The notes under the pieces: model-generated
What the model was told of the DNA's origin: nothing
Database searches by the model: none
Seen by the model: only the letters and a program-made list of their open reading frames with translations
Source: a virus
IMG/VR virus record: IMGVR_UViG_3300020411_000719
Location: 1 to 57,204 of that record
DNA: 57,204 nt
Direction: 5' to 3' (one strand)
In this document: piece by piece, positions 50,701 to 57,204 of the stretch
Position numbering within the stretch: position 1 is the stretch's first letter
How the letters are laid out: each line of letters opens with the position of its first letter
Translations under genes and position numbers: made by a program

Positions 50701-52005
50701 AATGTCTTCACTCCATCTGGTGACGCTGTAGAGACTGGAGCAATTTCCGATGCATTCCCTGACGTTACACCAACATATACTACTGATCAAAGGAAGATTA
50801 AGGTGTATCATACTAATCATGCAATGCATGACATCTCAAACAATGTCACATTGACAGGTTTGATATCTGAGATTAGTGATACATATCTAACTGCTGCTAT
50901 TTCAGCAACAGATACATCCATAACAGTTAATGATGCTAGTGCATTCCATAAGACAATTAATGGACAAGCAATTAGTGCATCTAACGTAGGATTTATTAAG
51001 ATTGGTACTGAAATAATGTCATACTCTGCTATCTCTAATGATGGTAAGACAATGACTATTCAAGCAAGAGCACAAGATAATACAACTGCTGCATCTCATG
51101 CAGATGAGTCTGTAGTGTCATGTTATAACCTTGATGGTATTCCTTTACCAGAATTGAATAAGACACATGCTGCTATTCAGAATCCTACATTGGATTCTTA
51201 TGAAATTGCAGTTACATCTCTTGGTGATGTAGGTATTAGAGGTGGTGGTGCAAATGCAACTGCTACTCAAAACTTACAGTTTGAGAATATCGTTCCTCAA
51301 ATCCAGAGGATGATTCTACCTAAGACTTCTATTACAGCAAGAGCAAACTTTATTAGTGGCACATCTATTAACGATGGTGCAACATCACTATCTGGTTCTT
51401 TTGCAAATGATGGAATCTTCTATGACCTTCTAATACAAAACAACAATCAGTTGACCTCACCTAAACTGATTTGTTCACAGATTAATGAATCTGAAGAATT
51501 GAGTGGTGAGAAGTCTTTAAGGTTAGATTTAAACTTAAAGACAACAGCAACTAACGTTTCTCCTATTATTGATACTGATAGGATGAGTGCAGTATTAGTT
51601 TCTAACCGAATTAATAACCCAAGTAATATAGATTCTGCTAAACTTTCTACTGGTGATGAGCATGAAGCAGTTTATATAACAAGAACTGCTACATTGACAA
51701 ACTCTTCTGGTGCTATTAAAGCAATGTTTGCGGCTTTCCGCCCAACTAATGCTATTATTAGAGTCCTATATAGAGTGCGTCCAACTGGAAACACTGACCC
51801 AATTGAAAAATTCGGGTTTGAATTCTTCCCTACCGCTAATCAGATAGTACCTGGTACAACTGATAACTACGTGTTTAAGGATTATGAATATGAGGTTTCT
51901 GGTTTGTCGTTTGACCAATTCCAGATTAAGATTGTATTCGCTTCACCAAGTCAAGCATACAGTCCTGTAATTAAAGACTTTAGAGGAATCGCTTTAGCAA
52001 TCTAA
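44779..52005 (+). CDS. DUF4815-type virion protein (2,408 aa), probable baseplate/tail-fibre component
   Basis: The N-terminus (NVTPYYDDFDKSKNFYRVLY, then RPGFPIQARELTTSQSILQNQ) is the start of the DUF4815 domain known from phage structural proteins. It continues with AYVRGYRIKTLSPTYVDLEKP, a typical part of the same domain. Later sections hold beta-rich GETITGxxSGAxA repeats (about residues 880-930 and 1880-1980) and a charged segment rich in Arg (RRINRVTTIRVNAGQSREGI). Position downstream of gp8 corresponds to T4 gp9-gp10, so it may link the wedge to fibres; that is inference. At 2,408 aa it is the second largest gene here. It overlaps the following small gene by one base (TAATG). Confidence 0.85.
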   Translation: MAQNTNLNVTPYYDDFDKSKNFYRVLYRPGFPIQARELTTSQSILQNQIENIGGHLFKDGAMVIPGQVGYDLNVDCIMLQESFLGAEVENYRSQLDGLIIEGLTSGVRAKVLYSISSTDSDKGYITIYVKYIESGGTKNDQGTFSNNEQLITEKEITFGTTLIEIGSPFAQLLPTAALQTGSVAYVQTGVYYIRGFFVDVPYQYILLDQYGNTPSYRVGLDIQESIITPEDDLSLNDNAAGTSNYAAPGAHRFRITTKLNKKLLTDDADKDFIELLRINGSKIEKLVDRSAYDELEKSLALRTYEESGNYVVSDFQITMRQNLSDGFNNGVYTTGQTTSGGVTAAENLFSVELGPGLAYVRGYRIKTLSPTYVDLEKPRDTDSVQNKIIPFELGNWARINNMYGFPNLTGSTVQNNYQVIELRDTYSGTPGDQQGNLIGYARTAAIEHVEDPDNTFGNPDDKYKINIFDVQMFTLVTLSSAKSVDQGSILVGGTSGARGYIVNTVSSNDDWILYQVEGTFVKGEMLLLNGENVDTIADVHSYKFSDTRQLLTRDESTSAVEFTADLVLEDILRLEGDSFTYDATGGSEKITGLNSNFAIDLRPGDRVYFSSTKYVDIDKVTPGSLSSTGMSSIFNYGNQTANVTPGAGAAAPSAGEYTVLVRYRGKLQGIDNADLFSPMPKKYIKSISDESSIVRRTFDAQTVASNAVSITLPENEQFVALDQEHYNITVLAGSNSTHPVGDQLAINTTNSGSVGYCTFTTSDRTTLSIANLTNITSIKVTATVSKNVTTKKTKSMKEMFVLKVNKTIRSLDKPQYGLTFSTLYGTRIEDKDISLGLVDAYRLHAIYESYDDNEAVVPSVTLVEPVFFATNTIVTGRTSAARAKVVEFASASLKLSLVYVGDTQFVPGETITGQDSAGNAITGIINDGAASVVKGSKVVTDNFYLEDGQTGFIYDTARCIRKKGVSKPIRQLKIVCDFYQHSSTGDYFSGQSYLNTAYTDIPFFNVNFLADYLDWRPGAKNLYSDAGTINTPAYVNCSTFDFKSRVFTIGGTTNSTIFDIPKLDSDFRCDFDWYLPRTDKIFLLPNGEFQIVKGKSSSEPQDPDSLKDGMHLATLKHRPYGFGDDNDTVIKRSDNRRYTMRDIGALERRLDQVEYYTSLNMLETDTFNTTIVDSTGKDRFKNGFIVDDFADHSKSDTSHEDFGASLDFREGICRASHYTTNVALILNTTLSTNYQVTGPLISLPYTEFKIIDQPYASRVENVNPFNVFTYIGRIDLTPSSDDWIDTERLPERVIPTEGDFQQVSGELGVDQNGMLPIEWGSWQTNWGGDEEVISSEVVHNQHWIAEDIGKSPRPDVWDGRGMRRINRVTTIRVNAGQSREGIRTRVVPRIDRVSQGDRLISATTIPWVRSRNLAVNVVRMKPRTQFFTFFDGTNIDGYIMPKIIELVKDPAVDARTNSTPFVIGETVVGETSGVRFKVAAPNDKFEYSPYDDTATATSYASTTAYLNIDLDSLAEQAVGDYYGNMQVGEILTGASGAKAVVKDRRVLSDRLGQFSGSFFIPNPGVNTNPRWATGSRTLRFTTSDSDSRLAGTVDSSAETEYSATGTLNTVQENILAIRNAEVVRDTVTEERVINTTRTETRQIGWYDPLAQSFICDEEGGVYLTSVDVYFNTKDTNIPISMQIRTMENGYPTKTILPFSDTTLNPSQVQLSEVGAVATKFTFRAPVYIPQSQEHCFVLLSDSNSYQVWISRMGELDITGDRTISEQPYAGVLFKSQNASTWTADQYEDLKFSIYRAEFDNSGNTQVTLNNAKLGVGNKGVLALRRDPIETFQPQIRLVLNSTTLPYTVGARVYQKTTLAEGTIVKVETLTAGVAITLDNISGTFAQGSSAGGTVTNRIVSSKTTAAMTVTGASGAFTVGETITGNSSGAPTAVVGTWTDNGGGAATFALTSVSDDFTNSTEVITGGTSGKTATVNVFTPSGDAVETGAISDAFPDVTPTYTTDQRKIKVYHTNHAMHDISNNVTLTGLISEISDTYLTAAISATDTSITVNDASAFHKTINGQAISASNVGFIKIGTEIMSYSAISNDGKTMTIQARAQDNTTAASHADESVVSCYNLDGIPLPELNKTHAAIQNPTLDSYEIAVTSLGDVGIRGGGANATATQNLQFENIVPQIQRMILPKTSITARANFISGTSINDGATSLSGSFANDGIFYDLLIQNNNQLTSPKLICSQINESEELSGEKSLRLDLNLKTTATNVSPIIDTDRMSAVLVSNRINNPSNIDSAKLSTGDEHEAVYITRTATLTNSSGAIKAMFAAFRPTNAIIRVLYRVRPTGNTDPIEKFGFEFFPTANQIVPGTTDNYVFKDYEYEVSGLSFDQFQIKIVFASPSQAYSPVIKDFRGIALAI

Positions 52006-52241
52006 TGAAAGTGCCAGTGAAAGACCTACAGGGATGGTTTAAAGATACCGACTCTGGAGGGGTTGATTTAGGAAATCAATCAGCATATTTAAAATATATG
52101 GCAGGAGTAAATGCTGAGAAGGCTAAAGAAAAGAAGATTAACACTTTACAAAATGATGTTTCTGAGTTAAAATCTGAATTGGGTGAAATTAAATCCTTAT
52201 TACTAACGTTAGCTAAAGATCATGACAGACCAACCAGTTGA
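52005..52241 (+). CDS. Small coiled-coil protein (78 aa)
   Basis: The ATG shares a base with the preceding stop. The product begins MKVPVKDLQGWFKDTDSGG and then has a long helix with heptad spacing (INTLQNDVSELKSELGEIKSL), typical of a trimeric or dimeric coiled coil. Its last 20 bases overlap the next gene. Position at the end of the structural operon suggests a fibre chaperone or connector, without direct evidence. Confidence 0.7.
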   Translation: MKVPVKDLQGWFKDTDSGGVDLGNQSAYLKYMAGVNAEKAKEKKINTLQNDVSELKSELGEIKSLLLTLAKDHDRPTS

Positions 52242-52452
52242 AAAGGTTTCCCAAGAGGAAATGCAGTCACAGTTTCAAACAAGGTACACTGCCTTGCTAG
52301 AAGAAAACAAAAAATTGGCTGCAAAAATTAGAGAAAATGAAGTTACTGCCCTGAAATTACAAGGTGCTTTAGAGACACTGGATTACTTTATAGAGAAACC
52401 AGAAGAACCTGAAAACACTAACGTAACAGACGAAATAGTCACGGGGGAGTAA
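52222..52452 (+). CDS. Small coiled-coil protein (76 aa)
   Basis: The start at 52222 overlaps the previous gene by 20 nt. The product is acidic with a coiled-coil helix (SQFQTRYTALLEENKKLAAK and following) and a Glu/Pro-rich acidic tail (IEKPEEPENTNVTDE). The TAA stop lies in the loop region of the following terminator, so this is the last gene of the gp8 unit. Function unknown. Confidence 0.7.
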   Translation: MTDQPVEKVSQEEMQSQFQTRYTALLEENKKLAAKIRENEVTALKLQGALETLDYFIEKPEEPENTNVTDEIVTGE

Positions 52453-52464
52453 GTCCCCCTTTTT
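52443..52464 (+). terminator. Intrinsic terminator overlapping a stop codon
   Basis: GGGGGA/TCCCCC (6 bp) with loop GTAAG is followed by TTTTT. The stop codon of gene 52222-52452 lies inside it. Confidence 0.85.
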
Positions 52465-52469
52465 AATGA

Positions 52470-52477
52470 CATAAATA
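52470..52477 (+). promoter_or_regulatory. T4-like late promoter motif (CATAAATA)
   Basis: CATAAATA, extended as CATAAATAACT exactly as at 37798, lies 35 nt upstream of the tail-fibre ATG and just after a terminator. Confidence 0.75.
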
Positions 52478-52511
52478 ACTTGGAAGCAAGTACTAGCGTT
52501 GTCCTAACAAA

Positions 52512-55500
52512 ATGGCAAATAGAATTCAATTAAGACGAGGTGGTGCCCAAGAATGGGCAAACGCCAACCCTACACTAGCACAAGGTGAGTTAGGTATAGA
52601 GTTGGATACTGGTCGGTTTAAAATCGGAGATGGTGTAACCGCATGGAACTCATTACGTTATGAGAGACCAGTAGAATCAACTTCAAACACTGCAAATACT
52701 TTAGTACAACGAGATGCCGACGGTAACTTTGCTGCTGGCACAATTACTTCAACGCTTATTGGTAACTCTTCTACTGCTTCAAGACTTGCTTCAACTAGAC
52801 AATTTCAATTAGCTGATGACGTTTCTGCTACTGGTGTTTTTGATGGTAGTGCAAACCTAACGCTTAATACTTCTCTTTCACTTATTTCTACTCTGCCTCA
52901 TTATGATGGCACAGCAACACCTACTGGGACATATACTAAAGTAGTAGTTGATGCTAAAGGTAGAATTACAAATGCTTCAAACCCAACTACTCTTGCTGCA
53001 TATGGTCTCGACGGTACAGTTGAGGGATCATCTGCTCAACCATATGATAATGATCTGATTGCTGTTGCAGGATTAACAACTACTGGATTAATTTCTAGGA
53101 CTTCTGCTGGTACTATGGCAACCAGGACTATCACTGGTACTGCACAAAGAATTCAAATTTCAGATGGTGGTGGTATATCAGCAAACCCAACCATTGACCT
53201 AATTACAACTGCTGTAACTGCTGCTGAATATAACGCAGCATCATTAACATCTGCTGGTGGATCACAGACTGTTAACGCTACAAACTATACAGTTGATGCA
53301 TATGGTAGACTAACAGCATCAGCGACACTTCCTATTGCAACAGCAGTAGAAGGAACTACAGCAGCAGCATATAATGCAGCAACGACCTATTCCAGAGACG
53401 ATAAGATTACTAACGCATCGAAGCTTTATCAAGCCATTGCGGGTATTTCGGCAGGAGCTGGGGCACCAACTCATTCAGATACTAGCGATGCTGGATCGTG
53501 GAGATACTTGGGTGCTGTTACAACACAACAAAAAGGACTCGCTTCCTTTGCTCAAGAAGATTTTGATGTATCAGCAGCAGGTCATGTTAGCATTTCTGCT
53601 GCTGGTGTTGACAATACTCAACTTCAAAACAATAAAATATCCTTCTCTGATAGCAATACGAAGGAAGACTTCTCGTTAGACAGTGAGAAGACTGCTGCTA
53701 CAGCAAACAAAGGTTTTAACTATCTTAACTATGTCAAGGTTAATAACACAAGTGGTGCTTTACTGTTTGGCGCAAATAATACGGGTGATGGTGGTGCTGG
53801 AGAGATTGATGTCAACGTCAGATCCTATTTCAGTGATCCAGACGTTACCTTCGACGGAGGGGCTTCACAAACTATAGACAAGACTGGTGATGGAAACTTC
53901 ACTATTCAGTCTACACAGAATTCAAGTAATGCTAGAACATTTAATTTAGGTGTTACTAACTCTGGTGCAGGATCAAGCACACTTAATATTACAGCAGAAG
54001 ACTTAGTTGATATTAAAGCAACTGAAGGAACTAATGGTAAGGTACATGTTGAAGGGACAAAATTCCAAGCTGATTACATAGGATCAACTGGTGCTACTTT
54101 ACACCTCGACCCAGGTGATGATAGAGCTGTCTCTGGTACCTGTAGGATACATGGAGATTTACAAGTAGATGGCACGACTACAACAGTTAATTCCACTACT
54201 ATGCAGGTGGATGATGTTATTCTTACTCTTGGCGGTGATACTGCTCCAACTTCGGACGACAATAAGGATCGAGGAGTTGAATTCAGATACTATGACTCTC
54301 AAGCAAGAATTGGATTCTTTGGTTACGACGATTCGGCCTCTGATCTTGGAGGTCATACAGGAGCATTCTCCTTCCTCTACAATGCCACAAATACCTCAGA
54401 AGTATTCTCTGGAACAGATGCAGGGATCATCGCTGGTAACTTAAAACTTACAACTGGTACAGCATCTTCATCTAATACTACTGGTGATTTAGTAGTCTCA
54501 GGTGGTGTTGGAATTGGTGGTGCAGTAAATCTTGGTAGTACCTTAAATGTAGATGCTGCAGCAACCTTTGAAGATGATCTTATATTAAATGCTGATGCTA
54601 AGAACTTTAAAATTCAATTAGATAATGGTACAGATAAGTTTACTGTTGCTTCTGCTACTGGTAATACTCTTATAAAAGGAACTTTAGATGTAGATGGAAA
54701 TGTCGATCTTGATGCAAACTTAACTGTAGATGGTACTGCAGTTGATATTAATGCAACTCTTAATGTAGATGGATTAAGTCATTTTGAAAATACTGATGCA
54801 CCAACCATTGCTTATAATAGTGGCACAGATCTTTATGAGATACAGAGTGGTGACTATGGTTCTATAAGAGCAGATGGTGGTGGATACTTTGCTAAGGATG
54901 TATTATTCAATGAAAATGTATGGTTAAACGGAGACTTCAACCAGAGAGATAGTAGTACTGAGAGTTGGGGTTTACGGAACTGGATGCAGGTCAGGTATAA
55001 GTTACGTGCTGGTTCTACTGTTCAATATAACCCAACATATGCTACACATGATACTTCTAACTTAAGAGTGTATGGTGGTGCTGGTATTGGTCAAAATTTA
55101 CATGTTGGTGCTACAGGATCTGGTGAAGGTCTTTTTGTTGGTAAGAAGAACTCTGGAGACACAGTTAAGTTTAGTGTTCTAGGTGCTTCTGGTAATACAA
55201 CTATTGTTGGAACATTAACAGTTAATGATGCTGTTGATCTTGATACTACTTTAAATGTTGATGGTGCTGCTACATTCCAAGATAATGTAACTATCAATGC
55301 TGATAACAAAACCTTTAAGATACAAAACAATTCAGCAGTAGATAAGTTTACTGTAGATACTGATAATGGTAATACTGAAACTCAGGGTACTTTAGATTCT
55401 CAAGGTGCATTCCGTGCACATAGCACATCTAGATTTGATGATAATATTGTATTCCAAGGTGCTTCTAAGACTCTTGTACTTAACAATGGTTCAGGAACTA

Positions 55501-57204
55501 CTAAGACTACACTTCATACAACTACAGGTAATGCAGAATTTGGTGGAAATGTAACTATTACAGGTACTGCTGATGTAACAAGTGACTTTAATGTTAATAC
55601 CAATAAGTTCCAAGTTACTGCATCAAGTGGTAATACAACAACAGCAGGAACATTTAATGCTGATGGTGCTGCAACATTCCAAGATAATGTCACAATAAAT
55701 GCAGACAATAAATTGTTTGCTATACAAAATAATTCAGCAGCAACTAAGTTTAGTGTTGATACTGACAATGGAAATACAGATATTCAAGGTACTCTTAATG
55801 TAGAGGGTGCAATGACATTTGATGACACAGTAAGTATTACTGGTGTCACTAGTGTTACAGATGCTACCGATCAAACACTCACAGGATCATACGCTGCTGA
55901 TGGTGCTGTAAGAGTTACTGGTGGTATTGGTCTTGCTAAGAATCTAGCAGTTGGTGGTGGAGCTAGAGTTTATGGAAACACAGAACTAACTGGTACTTTA
56001 GATCTTAATAATAGTGCTGATGTTTCAGGTAATTTTGTAATTAGTAATACTGATGAAGCATCATCTCTTGCAGATACATCAGTTGCTCTTCAAGTTGCTG
56101 GTGGTGCAACAATTGATAAGAATACTTACGTTGGTGGAAATTTTGTAGTTTATGATGCAGGTAATACACGTGCAGCATTTACTGTCACTAACTCTACTGG
56201 AGATGGTGAATTCCATAATGACCTTACAGTTGGAGGAGACTTAGTAGTAAATGGAACAACAACTACTGTCAATAGCACGACTACAACTCTCGATGACCCT
56301 ATCATTACTTTGGGCGGTGACACAGCACCCAGCTCTAACGACGCTAAAGATCGTGGTGTTGAATTCCGTTATTACGACGGGTCAGCGAAAATTGGTTTCT
56401 TCGGTTTCGATAGATCCTCCCAAGAATTCGCATTCCTAACAACTGTTACCAATACGTCAGAGGTAATGGCAGGAACAGATGGTGCTCTTAGAGTTGGTTC
56501 TGTTCATGTAACTGGTGCTGGTACTTCAGTTGATATTGATAATAATTTAAATGTAGATGGTACTGCAACAGTTGATGGTCAAATAATTTCAAATCTTGCT
56601 TCAGGTACTGCTCCATTCTCTGTTGCTTCTACTACTAAAGTTGCAAACTTGAATGCAGACTTGCTGGATAATATGAATACAGCAAGTACCAATACAGCAT
56701 CTACAGTTGTAAACAGAGATGCATCTGGTAACTTTGCTGCAGGAACTATTACTGCTGCTTTAACTGGTAATGCATCTACAGCAACAACTCTTGAGACTGC
56801 TAGAGATATTGCAGTTGCTGGAGTTGTCACAGGTACTGCATCCTTTAATGGATCTGCAGATATAAGCATTACAACAACTTATGCTGACGCAGACATAACT
56901 GCACTTGCTGCACAGTCTGGTACTGGATACATGGTCAGGACTGCTGCAAACACATATGCTCATAGAACATTTGCTGTAACAGCATCCTCTGGTATTACTC
57001 TTACTAATGCTGATGGTGTTTCTGGTAATACAACAATTAACGTTGCATCTTCAGATTCAAATGCTGCTGACAACTTAGTTTTACGTGATGGATCTGGTAA
57101 CTTTGCTGCTGGTACAATTACTGCAGATTTGACAGGTACTGCTTCTATAGCAACAACTGTTACAGTTGCTGATGAGTCAACAGATACTTCATGTAATGTT
57201 CTCT
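52512..57204 (+). CDS. Tail-fibre protein, 5' part (at least 1,564 aa, runs off the window)
   Basis: The frame opens at ATG 52512 and is still open at the window end, so the gene is partial at its 3' side. The N-terminus (MANRIQLRRGGAQEWANANP, then LAQGELGIELDTGRFKIGDG) resembles the N-terminal domain of Bordetella phage major tropism determinant (Mtd) and many tail fibres. The rest is Gly/Thr/Asn/Asp-rich shaft with repeats of LNVDGAATFQDNVTINADNK followed by FTVDTDNGNT. There are also two copies of a module containing TTTVNSTTxxxDDxIxTLGGDTAP and DRGVEFRYYD (about 54150-54340 and 56230-56420). It is most likely a receptor-binding fibre. No Shine-Dalgarno site is obvious. Confidence 0.85.
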   Translation, partial: MANRIQLRRGGAQEWANANPTLAQGELGIELDTGRFKIGDGVTAWNSLRYERPVESTSNTANTLVQRDADGNFAAGTITSTLIGNSSTASRLASTRQFQLADDVSATGVFDGSANLTLNTSLSLISTLPHYDGTATPTGTYTKVVVDAKGRITNASNPTTLAAYGLDGTVEGSSAQPYDNDLIAVAGLTTTGLISRTSAGTMATRTITGTAQRIQISDGGGISANPTIDLITTAVTAAEYNAASLTSAGGSQTVNATNYTVDAYGRLTASATLPIATAVEGTTAAAYNAATTYSRDDKITNASKLYQAIAGISAGAGAPTHSDTSDAGSWRYLGAVTTQQKGLASFAQEDFDVSAAGHVSISAAGVDNTQLQNNKISFSDSNTKEDFSLDSEKTAATANKGFNYLNYVKVNNTSGALLFGANNTGDGGAGEIDVNVRSYFSDPDVTFDGGASQTIDKTGDGNFTIQSTQNSSNARTFNLGVTNSGAGSSTLNITAEDLVDIKATEGTNGKVHVEGTKFQADYIGSTGATLHLDPGDDRAVSGTCRIHGDLQVDGTTTTVNSTTMQVDDVILTLGGDTAPTSDDNKDRGVEFRYYDSQARIGFFGYDDSASDLGGHTGAFSFLYNATNTSEVFSGTDAGIIAGNLKLTTGTASSSNTTGDLVVSGGVGIGGAVNLGSTLNVDAAATFEDDLILNADAKNFKIQLDNGTDKFTVASATGNTLIKGTLDVDGNVDLDANLTVDGTAVDINATLNVDGLSHFENTDAPTIAYNSGTDLYEIQSGDYGSIRADGGGYFAKDVLFNENVWLNGDFNQRDSSTESWGLRNWMQVRYKLRAGSTVQYNPTYATHDTSNLRVYGGAGIGQNLHVGATGSGEGLFVGKKNSGDTVKFSVLGASGNTTIVGTLTVNDAVDLDTTLNVDGAATFQDNVTINADNKTFKIQNNSAVDKFTVDTDNGNTETQGTLDSQGAFRAHSTSRFDDNIVFQGASKTLVLNNGSGTTKTTLHTTTGNAEFGGNVTITGTADVTSDFNVNTNKFQVTASSGNTTTAGTFNADGAATFQDNVTINADNKLFAIQNNSAATKFSVDTDNGNTDIQGTLNVEGAMTFDDTVSITGVTSVTDATDQTLTGSYAADGAVRVTGGIGLAKNLAVGGGARVYGNTELTGTLDLNNSADVSGNFVISNTDEASSLADTSVALQVAGGATIDKNTYVGGNFVVYDAGNTRAAFTVTNSTGDGEFHNDLTVGGDLVVNGTTTTVNSTTTTLDDPIITLGGDTAPSSNDAKDRGVEFRYYDGSAKIGFFGFDRSSQEFAFLTTVTNTSEVMAGTDGALRVGSVHVTGAGTSVDIDNNLNVDGTATVDGQIISNLASGTAPFSVASTTKVANLNADLLDNMNTASTNTASTVVNRDASGNFAAGTITAALTGNASTATTLETARDIAVAGVVTGTASFNGSADISITTTYADADITALAAQSGTGYMVRTAANTYAHRTFAVTASSGITLTNADGVSGNTTINVASSDSNAADNLVLRDGSGNFAAGTITADLTGTASIATTVTVADESTDTSCNVL

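Noticed and set aside
50337-50711. Minus-strand 124-codon frame
   Set aside because: It lies entirely inside the 2,408-aa virion gene and shows the Val/Pro-rich composition of a shadow of Thr/Gly-rich coding sequence. Other minus-strand frames were rejected for the same reason.

Overview
The window is a piece of a low-GC, T4-like cyanophage genome (a myovirus of marine Prochlorococcus or Synechococcus). This rests on recognisable T4-type baseplate wedge proteins (gp25, gp6, gp8), a heme oxygenase (ho1) as an auxiliary gene of light-harvesting pigment metabolism, NATAAATA late-promoter motifs, and very large repeat-rich virion proteins with YHYH, LamG-like and cupredoxin-like domains. Prochlorococcus as host is a guess from base composition only. 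All supported genes lie on the + strand.

Region 1 (1-6592) is an early-type accessory block of about 22 small genes, mostly 36-115 codons, packed with 1-30 nt overlaps or short gaps. One larger gene is an SF2 helicase (976-2220, TTG start). The block is split by intrinsic terminators (920-947, 2627-2655, 3867-3895, 6103-6146) and by sigma70-type promoters. The two best promoters are TTGACA-17-TACAAT (5648-5676) and TTGACA-17-TATACT (5923-5951). The second heads a stretch of about 190 nt with no real ORF that ends in a terminator, so it is a candidate small RNA. A second candidate small RNA, or 22-codon peptide, lies at 418-504. Copies of a cyanobacterial-type DnaA box cluster near 5300-5530, two of them as a perfect inverted repeat.

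Region 2 (6589-14219) is a tightly coupled operon: a 126-aa protein, a 913-aa virion protein, a PAAR-like spike-tip protein, two small proteins, heme oxygenase, two more small proteins (one a minimal SET-domain protein), then gp25 and gp6. Several genes share stop/start bases.

Region 3 (14226-52452) is the adhesion and baseplate cluster. It holds a single 23.6-kb gene for a 7,858-aa protein in the place where T4 has gp7, a 408-aa protein with a C-terminal cupredoxin-like copper-site motif, a 1,382-aa YHYH and cupredoxin protein, gp8, a 2,408-aa DUF4815-type protein and two small coiled-coil proteins. Late promoters precede the 408-aa gene and gp8.

Region 4 (52443-57204) has a terminator, a late promoter and the first 1,564 codons of a tail-fibre gene with an Mtd-type N-terminus, which runs off the end of the window.

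The most unusual content is the giant multi-domain protein with 18 copies of a single-cysteine repeat, the repeated cupredoxin-like motifs in virion proteins, the promoter to ATG spacing pattern suggesting leaderless early mRNAs, and the two candidate small RNAs.
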